From NCBI GenBank assembly GCA_014695345.1, contig JACJOC010000030.1, forward strand, positions 1-64,000: 64,000 nucleotides of DNA, written 5' to 3'. The notes below the pieces were generated by a model. The model was not told where the DNA came from. It ran no database searches and saw only the letters and a program-made list of their open reading frames with translations. The translations under genes and the position numbers were made by a program. This document shows, piece after piece, positions 9,474-17,959 of this stretch (within the stretch, counting starts at the first letter, position 1; each line of letters opens with the position of its first letter). This DNA comes from Cyanobacteria bacterium FACHB-471. Its GTDB lineage: Bacteria > Cyanobacteriota > Cyanobacteriia > Elainellales > Elainellaceae.

Positions 9474-9550
9474 TGCTGCCCTGTGAACTCGGAGAAACTT
9501 GATTCTACCCCACGGTTGATTCCTAACTTAAGCAACCTACTTCTTTCCCA

Positions 9551-9607
9551 CTAAAAGATTCAGGGATGCCCCCTCGTTAAGCGAGGGGGCATCCCTGAAT
9601 CTTTTAG
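9551..9607. repeat. 26-bp perfect inverted repeat, terminator-like
   Basis: Two perfectly complementary 26-base arms (9551-9576 and 9582-9607) around a TTAAG loop, with a G/C-rich core (GCCCCCTCG/CGAGGGGGC) and A/T-rich ends. Its right arm merges into the 39-base element at 9602-9640. It sits between the leftward small membrane protein gene and the alcohol dehydrogenase, so it can end transcription from the moeB side. The exceptional length and perfection suggest a mobile palindromic repeat as well as a terminator. Confidence 0.7.
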
Positions 9608-9640
9608 TACCTAATCTTTAACCAGGAAGGGAGTAATTAA
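9602..9640 (+). repeat. 39-base intergenic repeat element, copy 1
   Basis: Begins TTTTAGTACCTAATCTT and ends GGAAGGGAGTAATTAA. A second copy lies at 63637-63675, matching at 35 of 39 positions by my alignment. Both copies are intergenic, on the same strand and beside a strong hairpin. I do not recognise a known family. Confidence 0.65.
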
Positions 9641-9651
9641 ACCGGTGGTTC

Positions 9652-9879
9652 TTATGGTTTCACCAACTGATGGATTTGAGGTCTGCTGATAAATACACGG
9701 AAGGTAGCAGTAAGGAAAGCGATCTCCACCCCGACTACAATCACGGGGAACTGAGTCTCCACCCAGTGCTGCACCTGGCCAGAAGGTCCACCCATTAGAG
9801 GTTTGAGGGCGATCGCCAGCCCATTCTCAACAATCAGCAGCTTCCAAAAAACCGGAGGCTGAGACTGAGCGATCGCCAT
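9652..9879 (-). CDS. Small membrane protein of unknown function
   Basis: About 75 residues, with a C-terminal hydrophobic segment (FPVIVVGVEIAFLTATF) that should span the membrane once. An in-frame TTG lies two codons upstream at 9885; the ATG at 9879 is preferred. It follows moeB by 27 bases in the same direction and is probably cotranscribed with it. No domain recognised. Its reading frame is protein-like and it has a plausible operon position, but existence as an expressed gene is inferred. Confidence 0.6.
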   Translation of the reverse strand: MAIAQSQPPVFWKLLIVENGLAIALKPLMGGPSGQVQHWVETQFPVIVVGVEIAFLTATFRVFISRPQIHQLVKP

Positions 9880-9906
9880 ACTCAAGGTGAGCCTTTGGAG
9901 ATTTGC

Positions 9907-11079
9907 TTAATACTCTGGGACGGAAGGATCAACTTCCCGACTCCAGGCAGTGATGCCTCCTGCAACATTGGTTCCTTCAATTCCAGATTCCTTGAGAATC
10001 GCCAGCGCCTTGGCAGAACGACCGCCCATCTTGCAGTGAGCAATCAGCCGATGACCGTTGAGCAATTCTTTGACTTTGGCGACTCCGTCACCATTTTCGA
10101 TCTCTGGTAGGGGAACCAGGACTGAACCAGGAATTTTGGCAATCTCGTATTCGTGGGGATTACGAACATCCAGCAGCACAAAGTCGTCTGCATCGCTGTC
10201 GAGCAGTTGCTTCAGCTCCATAACGCTCATTTCTGACATACCTGCTTTTTCCTCCGCTTCTGCTGCTTGTGCTTGAGGGATACCGCAAAATTCTTCGTAG
10301 TCAATTAGTTTTTCGATCACAGGGCGCACAGGGTTGGGACGCAGCTTTAGCTCCCGGAAGGTCATATCCAGTGAGTTGTACAGCAACAGCCGTCCGCTTA
10401 GGGTTTTGCCCTGTCCCAGAATGATTTTGACCGTCTCAGTTGCCTGAATTACGCCGATAATTCCTGGCAAAATTCCTAACACGCCGCCCTCAGCGCAAGA
10501 GGGCACCAGTCCGGGTGGGGGTGGTTCGGGATAGAGGTCGCGGTAGTTGGGTCCGCCCTCATAGTTAAACACCGTTGCCTGACCCTCAAAGCGGAAGATC
10601 GAGCCGTAGACGTTGGGCTTGTTAAGCAGAACGCAGGCATCGTTGACCAGGTAGCGGGTGGGGAAGTTGTCGGTGCCATCTACCACAATGTCGTAGGGCG
10701 CAACGATGTCCAGCGCATTTTCAGAAGAGAGGCGAACTTCGTGAAGATCGACCTGGCAAGCGGGGTTAATTTCTAAGATTCGCGCTTTGGCGGACTCAAT
10801 CTTGGGCTTGCCGACCCAGGACGTGCCGTGAATCACCTGACGCTGAAGGTTGGAGTGATCGACTACATCAAAATCGACGATGCCGATGCGTCCAATTCCA
10901 GCAGCGGCAAGGTACAGCAGCAGTGGTGAGCCTAAACCGCCTGTGCCGATGCACAGTACGCTGGCAGCTTTTAACCGCTTCTGTCCATCCAATCCTACTT
11001 CCGGCAGGATCAGGTGACGGGAATAGCGTTCATATTCGTCTCGGTCGAGCTGGATTTGCTCCAGATTGGGATTTAGCAT
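9907..11079 (-). CDS. moeB: MoeB/MoeZ-like adenylyltransferase with C-terminal rhodanese domain
   Basis: E1-like enzyme that adenylates the C-terminus of ubiquitin-fold sulfur carriers (MoaD, ThiS or CysO type), then uses its rhodanese domain to supply sulfur and make the thiocarboxylate. The ATP-binding GTGGLG loop is at residues 45-50 and the linker Cys in PSCAEGG at 195. The rhodanese domain spans about 285-385 with active-site Cys349 in CKMGGR. The paired CxxC zinc motifs of E. coli MoeB are absent (YRDLYPEP stands at the first), as in MoeZ-type enzymes. It lies 74 bases downstream of a JAMM protease gene, a pairing known in sulfur-carrier cysteine synthesis. Confidence 0.88.
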   Translation of the reverse strand: MLNPNLEQIQLDRDEYERYSRHLILPEVGLDGQKRLKAASVLCIGTGGLGSPLLLYLAAAGIGRIGIVDFDVVDHSNLQRQVIHGTSWVGKPKIESAKARILEINPACQVDLHEVRLSSENALDIVAPYDIVVDGTDNFPTRYLVNDACVLLNKPNVYGSIFRFEGQATVFNYEGGPNYRDLYPEPPPPGLVPSCAEGGVLGILPGIIGVIQATETVKIILGQGKTLSGRLLLYNSLDMTFRELKLRPNPVRPVIEKLIDYEEFCGIPQAQAAEAEEKAGMSEMSVMELKQLLDSDADDFVLLDVRNPHEYEIAKIPGSVLVPLPEIENGDGVAKVKELLNGHRLIAHCKMGGRSAKALAILKESGIEGTNVAGGITAWSREVDPSVPEY

Positions 11080-11153
11080 GGCAATGGCAGAAGACAGTAG
11101 TGGTCAGTAAAAGGGCGAACTGTTAGAACTAGCGAACTGTAGAGAATGGAATT

Positions 11154-11660
11154 TTACGGGCTTGCGGGGGCGACCGTCAAAATTTCTTCGGATTGAAACT
11201 GTCGTTTCTCGTCCAATCTCCAGGATAGAACGTCTTGGGCATTGCCTTGCTGGACGGAAACAATCAGATACGAGTAGTGTGGCCAGGCGCAGAGCCGATC
11301 GCACTCTGAAGGCACTGCTGCGTGGTCTGTATGAGAATGATAGATTCCCACAATATCTAAATTCTTGCTGCGGGCGTAGCGCTGCGCCTCTAGCATTTCT
11401 TTGGGATCAATCCAGTAGCGACGGTCTTTGGTGAGGGGATGAGTAGCGGTTTCAGGGGCAATCGCCCGCATTTCAGCTTCCGCCTCAGCATTCCAGGTGT
11501 TCTCAGTCGCCCAAACTTCCACCAGCCTATGAGTTTCAGTTTGACTCGTCGAGGCTTGAGGCTCAACCTGACCCAACAGCAACCCACAGCACTCTTCAGG
11601 GTAAGTGCGTTCGGCGTGAGCAAAGATAGTTTGCAAGTGGTCAGGGTTGATCTGAAGCAC
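11154..11660 (-). CDS. M67 family JAMM/MPN+ metalloprotease
   Basis: Zinc isopeptidase/carboxypeptidase-type enzyme. The full JAMM signature is present: Glu in YPEECCG (about 22) and His108, His110, Ser118 and Asp121 in HSHTDHAAVPSECD. Related bacterial enzymes (Mec of Mycobacterium) release an amino acid from the end of a sulfur-carrier protein. The downstream E1-like moeB fits such a pathway, with the carrier itself encoded elsewhere. The start is GTG at 11660. The ABC ATPase gene ends 20 bases upstream, so all three may share a transcript. Length, 168 residues, is normal for the family. Confidence 0.88.
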   Translation of the reverse strand: MLQINPDHLQTIFAHAERTYPEECCGLLLGQVEPQASTSQTETHRLVEVWATENTWNAEAEAEMRAIAPETATHPLTKDRRYWIDPKEMLEAQRYARSKNLDIVGIYHSHTDHAAVPSECDRLCAWPHYSYLIVSVQQGNAQDVLSWRLDEKRQFQSEEILTVAPASP

Positions 11661-11680
11661 GGTATGAGGGATCGATGAAT

Positions 11681-12412
11681 CTAATGAGCAGTCGTTGCGC
11701 CTAGGTAAAGTTCACCGACCTTGGGATCATTGAGCAGGTCAGGACCAGGTCCTTCGAAGCGATCGCGCCCTGTATCCAGGACATAACCCCGATCTGCCAT
11801 TGCTAAAGCTTTTCTGGCGTTCTGCTCAACTAGCACGATGGCCGTTCCTGTCTGGTTAATCTGTTGAATTCGCTCAAACACGCTGTTGACCAGCAGTGGA
11901 GAAAGAGCCGCAGACGGTTCATCTAGCAATAGTAGATCCGGTTGCAGCATCAATGCCCGCCCCATTGCAAGCTGCTGCCGTTCGCCACCAGAAAGGGTGC
12001 CCGCCCGCTGTCGTCGCCGCTCAGCCAAAATTGGAAACGTGTCAAAAATTTGCTGTTTCAACGGTTTTAGCGACGTGCTACGGGTGAATGCCCCCATTTC
12101 CAGGTTTTCTTCAACCGTCAGCGAGGGGAACACATTGGCGATCTGGGGCACGTAGCACATGCCGCGTTGCACAATTTGGTTAGACTTCAAACCCGCAATA
12201 TTTTCGCTTTTGAAGTTGATCTTGCCTCGGTGCGGAGTCAGTAAGCCAAAAATCGTTTTCGCCAGCGTAGACTTTCCTGCCCCGTTGGGTCCAATCACCG
12301 CAACTAATTCACCTGGATAAATTTTGAAATTCACACCCTGAAGGATGTCGAGATCCTGAATGTATCCGGCGTAGACATCCTCAACCTGAAGCAGGGGTTC
12401 GGCACTCGTCAT
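11681..12412 (-). CDS. LivF/UrtE-type ABC transporter ATP-binding protein
   Basis: ATPase subunit of a branched-chain amino acid, urea or related importer. Walker A GPNGAGKST is at 41-49, the signature LSGGE at 140-144 and Walker B LLLDEP at 161-166. The compact 243-residue size and ending (DPKVGELYLG) are typical of LivF. Permeases, the LivG partner and a binding protein are not adjacent, so the rest of the transporter must be elsewhere. Start ATG at 12412; it is divergent from ubiD, with the two promoters in the roughly 170 bases between them. Confidence 0.88.
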   Translation of the reverse strand: MTSAEPLLQVEDVYAGYIQDLDILQGVNFKIYPGELVAVIGPNGAGKSTLAKTIFGLLTPHRGKINFKSENIAGLKSNQIVQRGMCYVPQIANVFPSLTVEENLEMGAFTRSTSLKPLKQQIFDTFPILAERRRQRAGTLSGGERQQLAMGRALMLQPDLLLLDEPSAALSPLLVNSVFERIQQINQTGTAIVLVEQNARKALAMADRGYVLDTGRDRFEGPGPDLLNDPKVGELYLGATTAH

Positions 12413-12581
12413 ACTGGCTAGGGGTTAGAGAAATAGTTGGGCTAATCTTTCAAGATTACTGTTTGACAGCCAGCTTTTAAGGTTTATAGCTTACAGCTTT
12501 GCCGTTCTATTTTAAGAAGTCTCACTGCCCTCTGGTGCTAGAAGCCTCATAATGGGAGCAGATGCTTTACATTGCTTCATC

Positions 12582-14090
12582 ATGGCGAGAGACTTACGGG
12601 AATTCCTCAAACAGATTGAACAGCGGGGGCAACTGCGCCGGATCAAGGCGTCAGTCGATCCTGATTTAGAAATTGCTGAAATTGCCAACCGCATGTTGCA
12701 GCGGGGCGGCCCAGCACTGCTGTTTGAGAATGTGAAAGGCTCTCCCTACTCCGTTGCGGTCAATGTGATGGGCACGGTCGAGCGCATCTGCTGGGCTATG
12801 AAGATGGAGCGTCCTGAAGAGTTGGAGGATTTAGGCAAAAAGCTCGGCATGTTGCAGCAGCCTAAGCCACCCAAGAAAATTTCTCAGGCGATCGAGTTTG
12901 GCAAAGTTCTATTTGACGTGGTGAAAGCCAAGCCAGGGCGGGATTTTCTGCCCCCCTGCCACCAGGTTGTGGTTAAGGGTGAAGAGTTGGATTTGAATCA
13001 GATTCCAATGATTCGTCCCTATTCTGGCGATGCGGGAAAGATCATCACGCTGGGACTGGTGATTACCAAAGACTGCGAGACAGGAATTCCTAATGTCGGT
13101 GTGTATCGACTTCAGCTTCAGTCTAAAAATACGATGACTGTCCACTGGCTATCGGTGCGGGGCGGAGCAAGGCATCTGCGAAAGGCAGCGGAACGGGGTA
13201 AAAAACTGGAAGTGGCGATCGCCCTCGGTGTTGATCCCCTAATTATCATGGCAGCCGCTACCCCGATTCCAGTAGACCTGTCGGAGTGGCTATTTGCCGG
13301 ACTCTATGGCGGCTCTGGCGTAAATCTGGCGAAATGTAAAACCGTTGATTTGGAAGTGCCAGCTGATTCAGAGTTTGTTTTGGAAGGCACGATCACACCT
13401 GGCGAAATGCTGCCGGATGGACCGTTTGGTGATCACATGGGCTACTACGGCGGCGTTGAAGATTCGCCTCTGGTGCGGTTTCATTGCGTCACCCACCGCA
13501 AAGATCCGATTTACCTGACGACGTTTAGTGGTCGTCCGCCTAAGGAAGAAGCAATGATGGCGATCGCCCTCAACCGCATCTACACGCCTATTCTGCGGCA
13601 GCAAGTCTCCGAGATCGTAGATTTCTTCTTGCCAATGGAAGCATTGAGCTACAAAGCGGCAATTATTTCCATTGACAAAGCTTATCCGGGGCAGGCTCGT
13701 CGCGCTGCACTCGCCTTCTGGAGCGCTTTGCCTCAGTTCACTTACACCAAATTCGTGATCGTGGTGGATAAAGACATCAACATCCGCGATCCCCGACAGG
13801 TGGTATGGGCAATTACCTCAAAAGTCGATCCGGTGCGAGACGTATTCATTTTGCCTGAAACGCCCTTTGATACTCTAGACTTTGCCAGCGAAAAAATTGG
13901 ACTGGGCGGACGCATGGGCATTGATGCAACAACCAAAATTCCGCCAGAAACCGATCATGCATGGGGTGCTCCACTGGAATCTGACGCTGACACAGCGGCA
14001 ATGGTTGAGCGGCGTTGGGCAGAATATGGACTGGCGGACTTGAAGTTAGGCGATGTTGATCCCAATCTGTTTGGCTATGACATGCACTAA
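12582..14090 (+). CDS. ubiD: UbiD-family prenylated-FMN decarboxylase
   Basis: Prenyl-FMN-dependent decarboxylase. In cyanobacteria the likely substrate is 4-hydroxy-3-solanesylbenzoate in plastoquinone synthesis, with a UbiX protein supplying the cofactor. The protein aligns by eye with the full UbiD family from MARDLREFLKQIEQRG to the end, including the conserved GGSGVN, GPFGDHMGYY and FSGRPPKEE blocks. The start at ATG 12582 is chosen because family members begin MARDLR; an in-frame ATG at 12552 would add ten residues. Single rightward gene, divergent from the LivF-type ATPase. Confidence 0.9.
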   Translation: MARDLREFLKQIEQRGQLRRIKASVDPDLEIAEIANRMLQRGGPALLFENVKGSPYSVAVNVMGTVERICWAMKMERPEELEDLGKKLGMLQQPKPPKKISQAIEFGKVLFDVVKAKPGRDFLPPCHQVVVKGEELDLNQIPMIRPYSGDAGKIITLGLVITKDCETGIPNVGVYRLQLQSKNTMTVHWLSVRGGARHLRKAAERGKKLEVAIALGVDPLIIMAAATPIPVDLSEWLFAGLYGGSGVNLAKCKTVDLEVPADSEFVLEGTITPGEMLPDGPFGDHMGYYGGVEDSPLVRFHCVTHRKDPIYLTTFSGRPPKEEAMMAIALNRIYTPILRQQVSEIVDFFLPMEALSYKAAIISIDKAYPGQARRAALAFWSALPQFTYTKFVIVVDKDINIRDPRQVVWAITSKVDPVRDVFILPETPFDTLDFASEKIGLGGRMGIDATTKIPPETDHAWGAPLESDADTAAMVERRWAEYGLADLKLGDVDPNLFGYDMH

Positions 14091-14173
14091 TGAAGCCCTA
14101 AATCTCCATGCATCCATCTCGTCTTTAAGTTCGTATTACTAGCTGAATCCATCACTTCTCAGCTAGGCAAACA

Positions 14174-14809
14174 ATGAACAGGAAAAGACAGATTCTATTC
14201 AACTTTCTCCTTGGTGTAGTCGCTTGCGTATTGCTCATCAACCTTTCCTCAACGCCATCTTTTAGCAATTCTGCTATTAGCACGCCTCAAGCATTCCAGG
14301 CTTCAAATCTTGATTTGATCAATCAGCAGCTAGTGGCAAATCTGCGTGAAACCGACGATATCCTTATGGCTCAAAATACAACCGCTGGCCCAATTATGCG
14401 CTACGTTGCTGTTTTGAATAAAAACAATGTGATTGCGCCAACAGCTCCATCTTCTTCGGCTTTTGGTGCAGCAGGGGCAGTTTTGGTAGGCGATCGCCTA
14501 ATCGTAAAAGGAGACTTTAGCAACCTGTCCAGCGCTTTAAGGGATTATGCAACAGATCCCCTTGATCCACCCAATCCAAACATCACTTCTGGAGTCCACA
14601 TTCACCAGGGCGAATCTACTACCAACGGAGCATTTCAGTACGCTCTAGATGTTACTCCTGATGCGAGTCAGCTAAAGGGTAGATTCTCCGGTGAATATAC
14701 GCTCACTCAGGAACAACTACAGGCTTTATCAAGCGGCAACTTATACGTAGACCTCCACACTCAAATGAACCGGGCAGGTGAATTGCGCGGAGTCTTCCAG
14801 GCGTATTAA
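14174..14809 (+). CDS. Secreted CHRD-domain protein
   Basis: N-terminal signal peptide or anchor (LLGVVACVLLINLSS, about residues 12-28) and a C-terminal CHRD domain from about residue 75 to the end. The domain is marked by GVHIHQG and the final LYVDLHTQMNRAGELRGVF. CHRD was first named in chordin and occurs in many secreted bacterial proteins of unclear role. It lies 83 bases after ubiD in the same direction but is probably a separate unit. Confidence 0.85.
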   Translation: MNRKRQILFNFLLGVVACVLLINLSSTPSFSNSAISTPQAFQASNLDLINQQLVANLRETDDILMAQNTTAGPIMRYVAVLNKNNVIAPTAPSSSAFGAAGAVLVGDRLIVKGDFSNLSSALRDYATDPLDPPNPNITSGVHIHQGESTTNGAFQYALDVTPDASQLKGRFSGEYTLTQEQLQALSSGNLYVDLHTQMNRAGELRGVFQAY

Positions 14810-14829
14810 AGCTTATACCCGTTCTCTTT

Positions 14830-14890
14830 AAGGCTGCACAGTTTGAAGCGTATCTCGCAAATATGGGACATACTTCAAATTGCGCAGCTT
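14830..14890. repeat. Imperfect inverted repeat between convergent genes
   Basis: Left arm 14830-14853 (AAGGCTGCACAGTTTGAAG) pairs imperfectly with right arm 14870-14890 (reverse complement AAGCTGCGCAATTTGAAG). It sits between the convergent CHRD and glycosyltransferase genes and may terminate one or both. It lacks a clear T-run. Confidence 0.45.
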
Positions 14891-14919
14891 CATGTAGAAA
14901 CCAGTGTCAAACAGTAGAA

Positions 14920-15900
14920 TTAAGCAGGCGCTTGATTTTGGCGTAAGGCTCTGATAGATGTCAACAGCTTTCTGGTTTGGTATTGAGGCAGCAGGGTAGC
15001 TACCATGATTTTGAATAGAATAATTGCCATTAGTTTGGGTCTTTTCAACCAGGTAGGATCGTTGGCGATCGCCATCCCAAAAAATCTCACCGAAGTTAAC
15101 CCTTTGCGTCGCTCTAAATTGCCTTCTAAAGCTTTCAAAGTCAAGTATTGATAGCGACTCCCTAAAACTTTTCGCTTTAAGGCAGTTGAAGAATCCAGTT
15201 CTGAAGATTGACTTGCTTCAGCAAAAGCTTTTTCAATCACCCGCAAACTCGATTTCTCCATTTTCCACACGTTTGTAGACATGGAATTTGCAGAAATTCG
15301 ATACAGAATTTGAGGAGACGGAACTGCGACGAACTCATAACGTGCAGCCAAACGAAGCCACATATCCCAATCTTCAACGCCAGGAACGGAGCCATCAAAC
15401 CCGCCTACCGTGTCTAAAGCCTGCTTACGAATTAATGGATTGGAGCCGCTTTCAACAAAGTCTCTAATTAATAATTTTGTATAAACCTGACCGCTTGCCA
15501 GAATGTGTCCGCCCGATCGCAGAAATTGATTTGATTCATCAATCCAGTTTGTCCAGCTGTAGGCAACACTCGCTTGAGGATTTGCTTGTAGTGCCTTGAG
15601 TTGAGCCTCTAGCTTGTCTGCTGTCCAGAGATCGTCTGCATCAATAAAAGAAATATATTCGCCAGAAGCCTGTTCAATGCCACGATTTCTACTAGCCGCT
15701 AACCCAGCATTGGAATAGGAGAGAACTTTGAGGCGTGAATCTGAAATATTGGAAAGAATTTCTAAAGTTGAATCTTGAGAACCGTCATTAATGACAATTA
15801 GTTCAAAGTTTGAGAAGGTCTGATTTAAAACCGACCCTACGGTTTCTTTAATCGTTTTCTCGCCGTTGTACACTGGAATCACTACGGATATAAGCGGCAT
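14920..15900 (-). CDS. Family 2 glycosyltransferase (GT-A fold), tandem copy 2
   Basis: Nucleotide-sugar-dependent transferase of the inverting GT2 type. It opens with ISVVIPVYNGEKTI, has VINDGSQD near 37-44 and the metal-binding DADD at 87-90. A later EDWDMWLRLA block corresponds to the catalytic-base region. It closely resembles the adjacent upstream gene over the first roughly 220 residues and diverges in the C-terminal third, suggesting tandem duplication followed by acceptor change. The gap between the two is 33 bases. It probably adds sugars to an extracellular polysaccharide; donor and acceptor are unknown. Confidence 0.88.
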   Translation of the reverse strand: MPLISVVIPVYNGEKTIKETVGSVLNQTFSNFELIVINDGSQDSTLEILSNISDSRLKVLSYSNAGLAASRNRGIEQASGEYISFIDADDLWTADKLEAQLKALQANPQASVAYSWTNWIDESNQFLRSGGHILASGQVYTKLLIRDFVESGSNPLIRKQALDTVGGFDGSVPGVEDWDMWLRLAARYEFVAVPSPQILYRISANSMSTNVWKMEKSSLRVIEKAFAEASQSSELDSSTALKRKVLGSRYQYLTLKALEGNLERRKGLTSVRFFGMAIANDPTWLKRPKLMAIILFKIMVATLLPQYQTRKLLTSIRALRQNQAPA

Positions 15901-15933
15901 CTGATGCTAACTCCTCAGACATTTTTCCCTGAT

Positions 15934-16926
15934 TTAAGACGGATCTAATCGCAAATACCCATGCAGCGCTTTCACATCAGAAAGGTTGCCTAATTTATTG
16001 AACAAAGCTTGTGCTTGGCGATCGGACAGTACTCCTACCAAGGCAGTTTTCAAAACGACTTTAGCTAAAACTCTTGCACGAAGTAAAGACGGATCATTCT
16101 TTAGAGCAATCCAAAGAAATCTAGCGGTTGTTAGAGCGCGTTTTCTGCCTGCGGGTCTTTCTAAAGCATCCACAATCAGGCATTTGTAGCGATTAGAAAT
16201 GATATCTTTCTGATAGCGCTTTACCGAATCAGGAGCTTCAGAAAGTGCTTTCTTGATTACTCGCTTGAAACCAATTTCTTGTCTTTCTACATTGTTAGAC
16301 CATGAGTTGGAGTTGGGATATTTACGATACAAAATTTGAGGCGATGAGACAACGGTGAAAGGAAATTTAGCCGATAGACGCAGCCACATGTCCCAATCTT
16401 GTCCTCCAACAAGAGCTTCATCGAAACTACCAACCGCCTCTAAAGCATGGCGGCGAATGAGAGGATTGGACCCACTTTCTACAAAGTCAATGAGCAGTAA
16501 TTTGGCAAATACATCGCCTGTAGCGCTGATATGAGTGCCTCGACGGAGGAAGCGATCGCTCTCATCTATCCAATCTGTCCAGCTATAGGCAACAGCTGCT
16601 TCAGGGTTGGTCTGAAGTGCGTTGAACTGAGATTCAAGCTTGTCGGGTGTCCATAAGTCATCCGCATCCAGGAAGGAAATATATTCACCAGTAGCTTCCT
16701 TGATGCCGCGATTACGGCTGATTTGGGGACCAGAATTTGAATGAGAAAAAACTTTAAGGCGAGAATCATTAATATTAGAAAGAATATCAAGCGTTGAGTC
16801 TTTAGACCCATCGTTAATCACAATCAGCTCAAGATATGAGAAGCTCTGATTTAGAACTGATTCAACGGTGCTTTTAATGGTTTTCTCAGCGTTATAGGCT
16901 GGAATAACAACGGATATTAAAGGCAT
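15934..16926 (-). CDS. Family 2 glycosyltransferase (GT-A fold), tandem copy 1
   Basis: Paralogue of the downstream gene: ISVVIPAYNAEKTI, VINDGSKD, DADD at about 87-90, GSNPLIRRHALEAVG and QDWDMWLRLS. All catalytic positions are kept, so both copies should be active. The C-terminal region (from about 225) is unlike the neighbour. It is 9 bases from the HpsE-like gene upstream, so the set is one operon. Role inferred: a step in surface polysaccharide synthesis. Confidence 0.88.
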   Translation of the reverse strand: MPLISVVIPAYNAEKTIKSTVESVLNQSFSYLELIVINDGSKDSTLDILSNINDSRLKVFSHSNSGPQISRNRGIKEATGEYISFLDADDLWTPDKLESQFNALQTNPEAAVAYSWTDWIDESDRFLRRGTHISATGDVFAKLLLIDFVESGSNPLIRRHALEAVGSFDEALVGGQDWDMWLRLSAKFPFTVVSSPQILYRKYPNSNSWSNNVERQEIGFKRVIKKALSEAPDSVKRYQKDIISNRYKCLIVDALERPAGRKRALTTARFLWIALKNDPSLLRARVLAKVVLKTALVGVLSDRQAQALFNKLGNLSDVKALHGYLRLDPS

Positions 16927-16935
16927 GTCATATAG

Positions 16936-17889
16936 CTATTTATTTTGAGGTTTTCTGAAAGAGAAGAACGTACTTTCTAAACTGCCTCGGTAGAATGCCA
17001 TTTCAAATGCTGGAATGAGCTCAGTTTTAAGTTTCCCCCGATATTTAAGCAGGTGCATGAGCATTCGCCGCAGATTTCCAATCAAAGTTTTGGTGAAAAT
17101 TAGCGGTGCCTGCTGGGGCGTAGCATTGATCATTCGCAATTGATAAGTAGCCAAACCGCACCCACGAGCCAGCATCAGCAGATAGCTTCTTTCAAAGCGC
17201 TGACGCGGGATTTGGTGATAGGTGTGCATGTCGGGGTTATACCAAATTTCCCAGCCAGCTTTGTGCATGTAAAGCAACGGCTCATAATCGTCACCCTGGA
17301 TAAATAAGCCAGGTAGCTTGCCGGTTAAGTTTGGGCGGGGTGGAACGTCGTTCCAGGCTTGCTTACGGACGACTAACGAGGCCGCCGGAGGGAGTTGAAG
17401 TTTATCGGGATCAAAACGGCTAGGGTTCGGACCATGCTCTCGAATTGCCAGAAAAGCCTGAATCTGGTTGAAATCTGCGGGTGGCTCCACTTCAAAGTCA
17501 CCGTGAATTTGACCGCTGTAAGCTCCTGCTTTCGGGTATTTTCGGCTAAAGGAATAGGAGGCTGAAAGCCAATTGGAATCAGGTAAATTGTCGTCATCCA
17601 GAAAGCCAACTAGGTCTGCTTTTGCTTCGCGAACAGCACGATGTCTGGCAAAAGCGGCTCCCTGCTCGGGTTCAAAGGAATATCTGAGGGGGAAATTTTG
17701 ATTCCAGTTTGACTGATAGTTTTGAATAATTTGCGCGGTTTCGTCGGTGCTGTTGTTGTCAACGATCAGGATTTCCCAGTGGATTTGGTCGGGGTTGATT
17801 TGCGATCGCAATCTTTCCAACAAGATAGGCAACCGCTTTGCGCCATTGTAGGTTGGTATAGCCACCGTAAAATCGACTTGCATCCCCAT
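16936..17889 (-). CDS. HpsE-like family 2 glycosyltransferase
   Basis: GT2 enzyme resembling HpsE of the hormogonium polysaccharide locus: DFTVAIPTYNGAKRLP at the N-terminus, VDNNSTDET, FLDDDNLPD with the metal-binding Asp cluster, GDFEVEPP, and GWEIWYNPDM followed by HQIPRQRFERSYL. Starts at ATG 17889 with AAGGTAGG a few bases upstream; a second in-frame ATG is at 17883. It is paralogous to the next gene upstream, with a 70-base gap. HpsE acts in making the polysaccharide used for gliding of filaments; transfer of that role to this copy is inference. Confidence 0.82.
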   Translation of the reverse strand: MGMQVDFTVAIPTYNGAKRLPILLERLRSQINPDQIHWEILIVDNNSTDETAQIIQNYQSNWNQNFPLRYSFEPEQGAAFARHRAVREAKADLVGFLDDDNLPDSNWLSASYSFSRKYPKAGAYSGQIHGDFEVEPPADFNQIQAFLAIREHGPNPSRFDPDKLQLPPAASLVVRKQAWNDVPPRPNLTGKLPGLFIQGDDYEPLLYMHKAGWEIWYNPDMHTYHQIPRQRFERSYLLMLARGCGLATYQLRMINATPQQAPLIFTKTLIGNLRRMLMHLLKYRGKLKTELIPAFEMAFYRGSLESTFFSFRKPQNK

Positions 17890-17959
17890 CCCCGCCTACC
17901 TTCGTAGTTATATTAACTTAGTAACTCTCGTAATACAAACCGCCTATTCTTGCTAAATT

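Noticed and set aside
11681-12412. Complete amino acid importer operon
   Set aside because: Only the LivF-type ATPase is present; neighbours are unrelated, so a whole transporter cannot be claimed.
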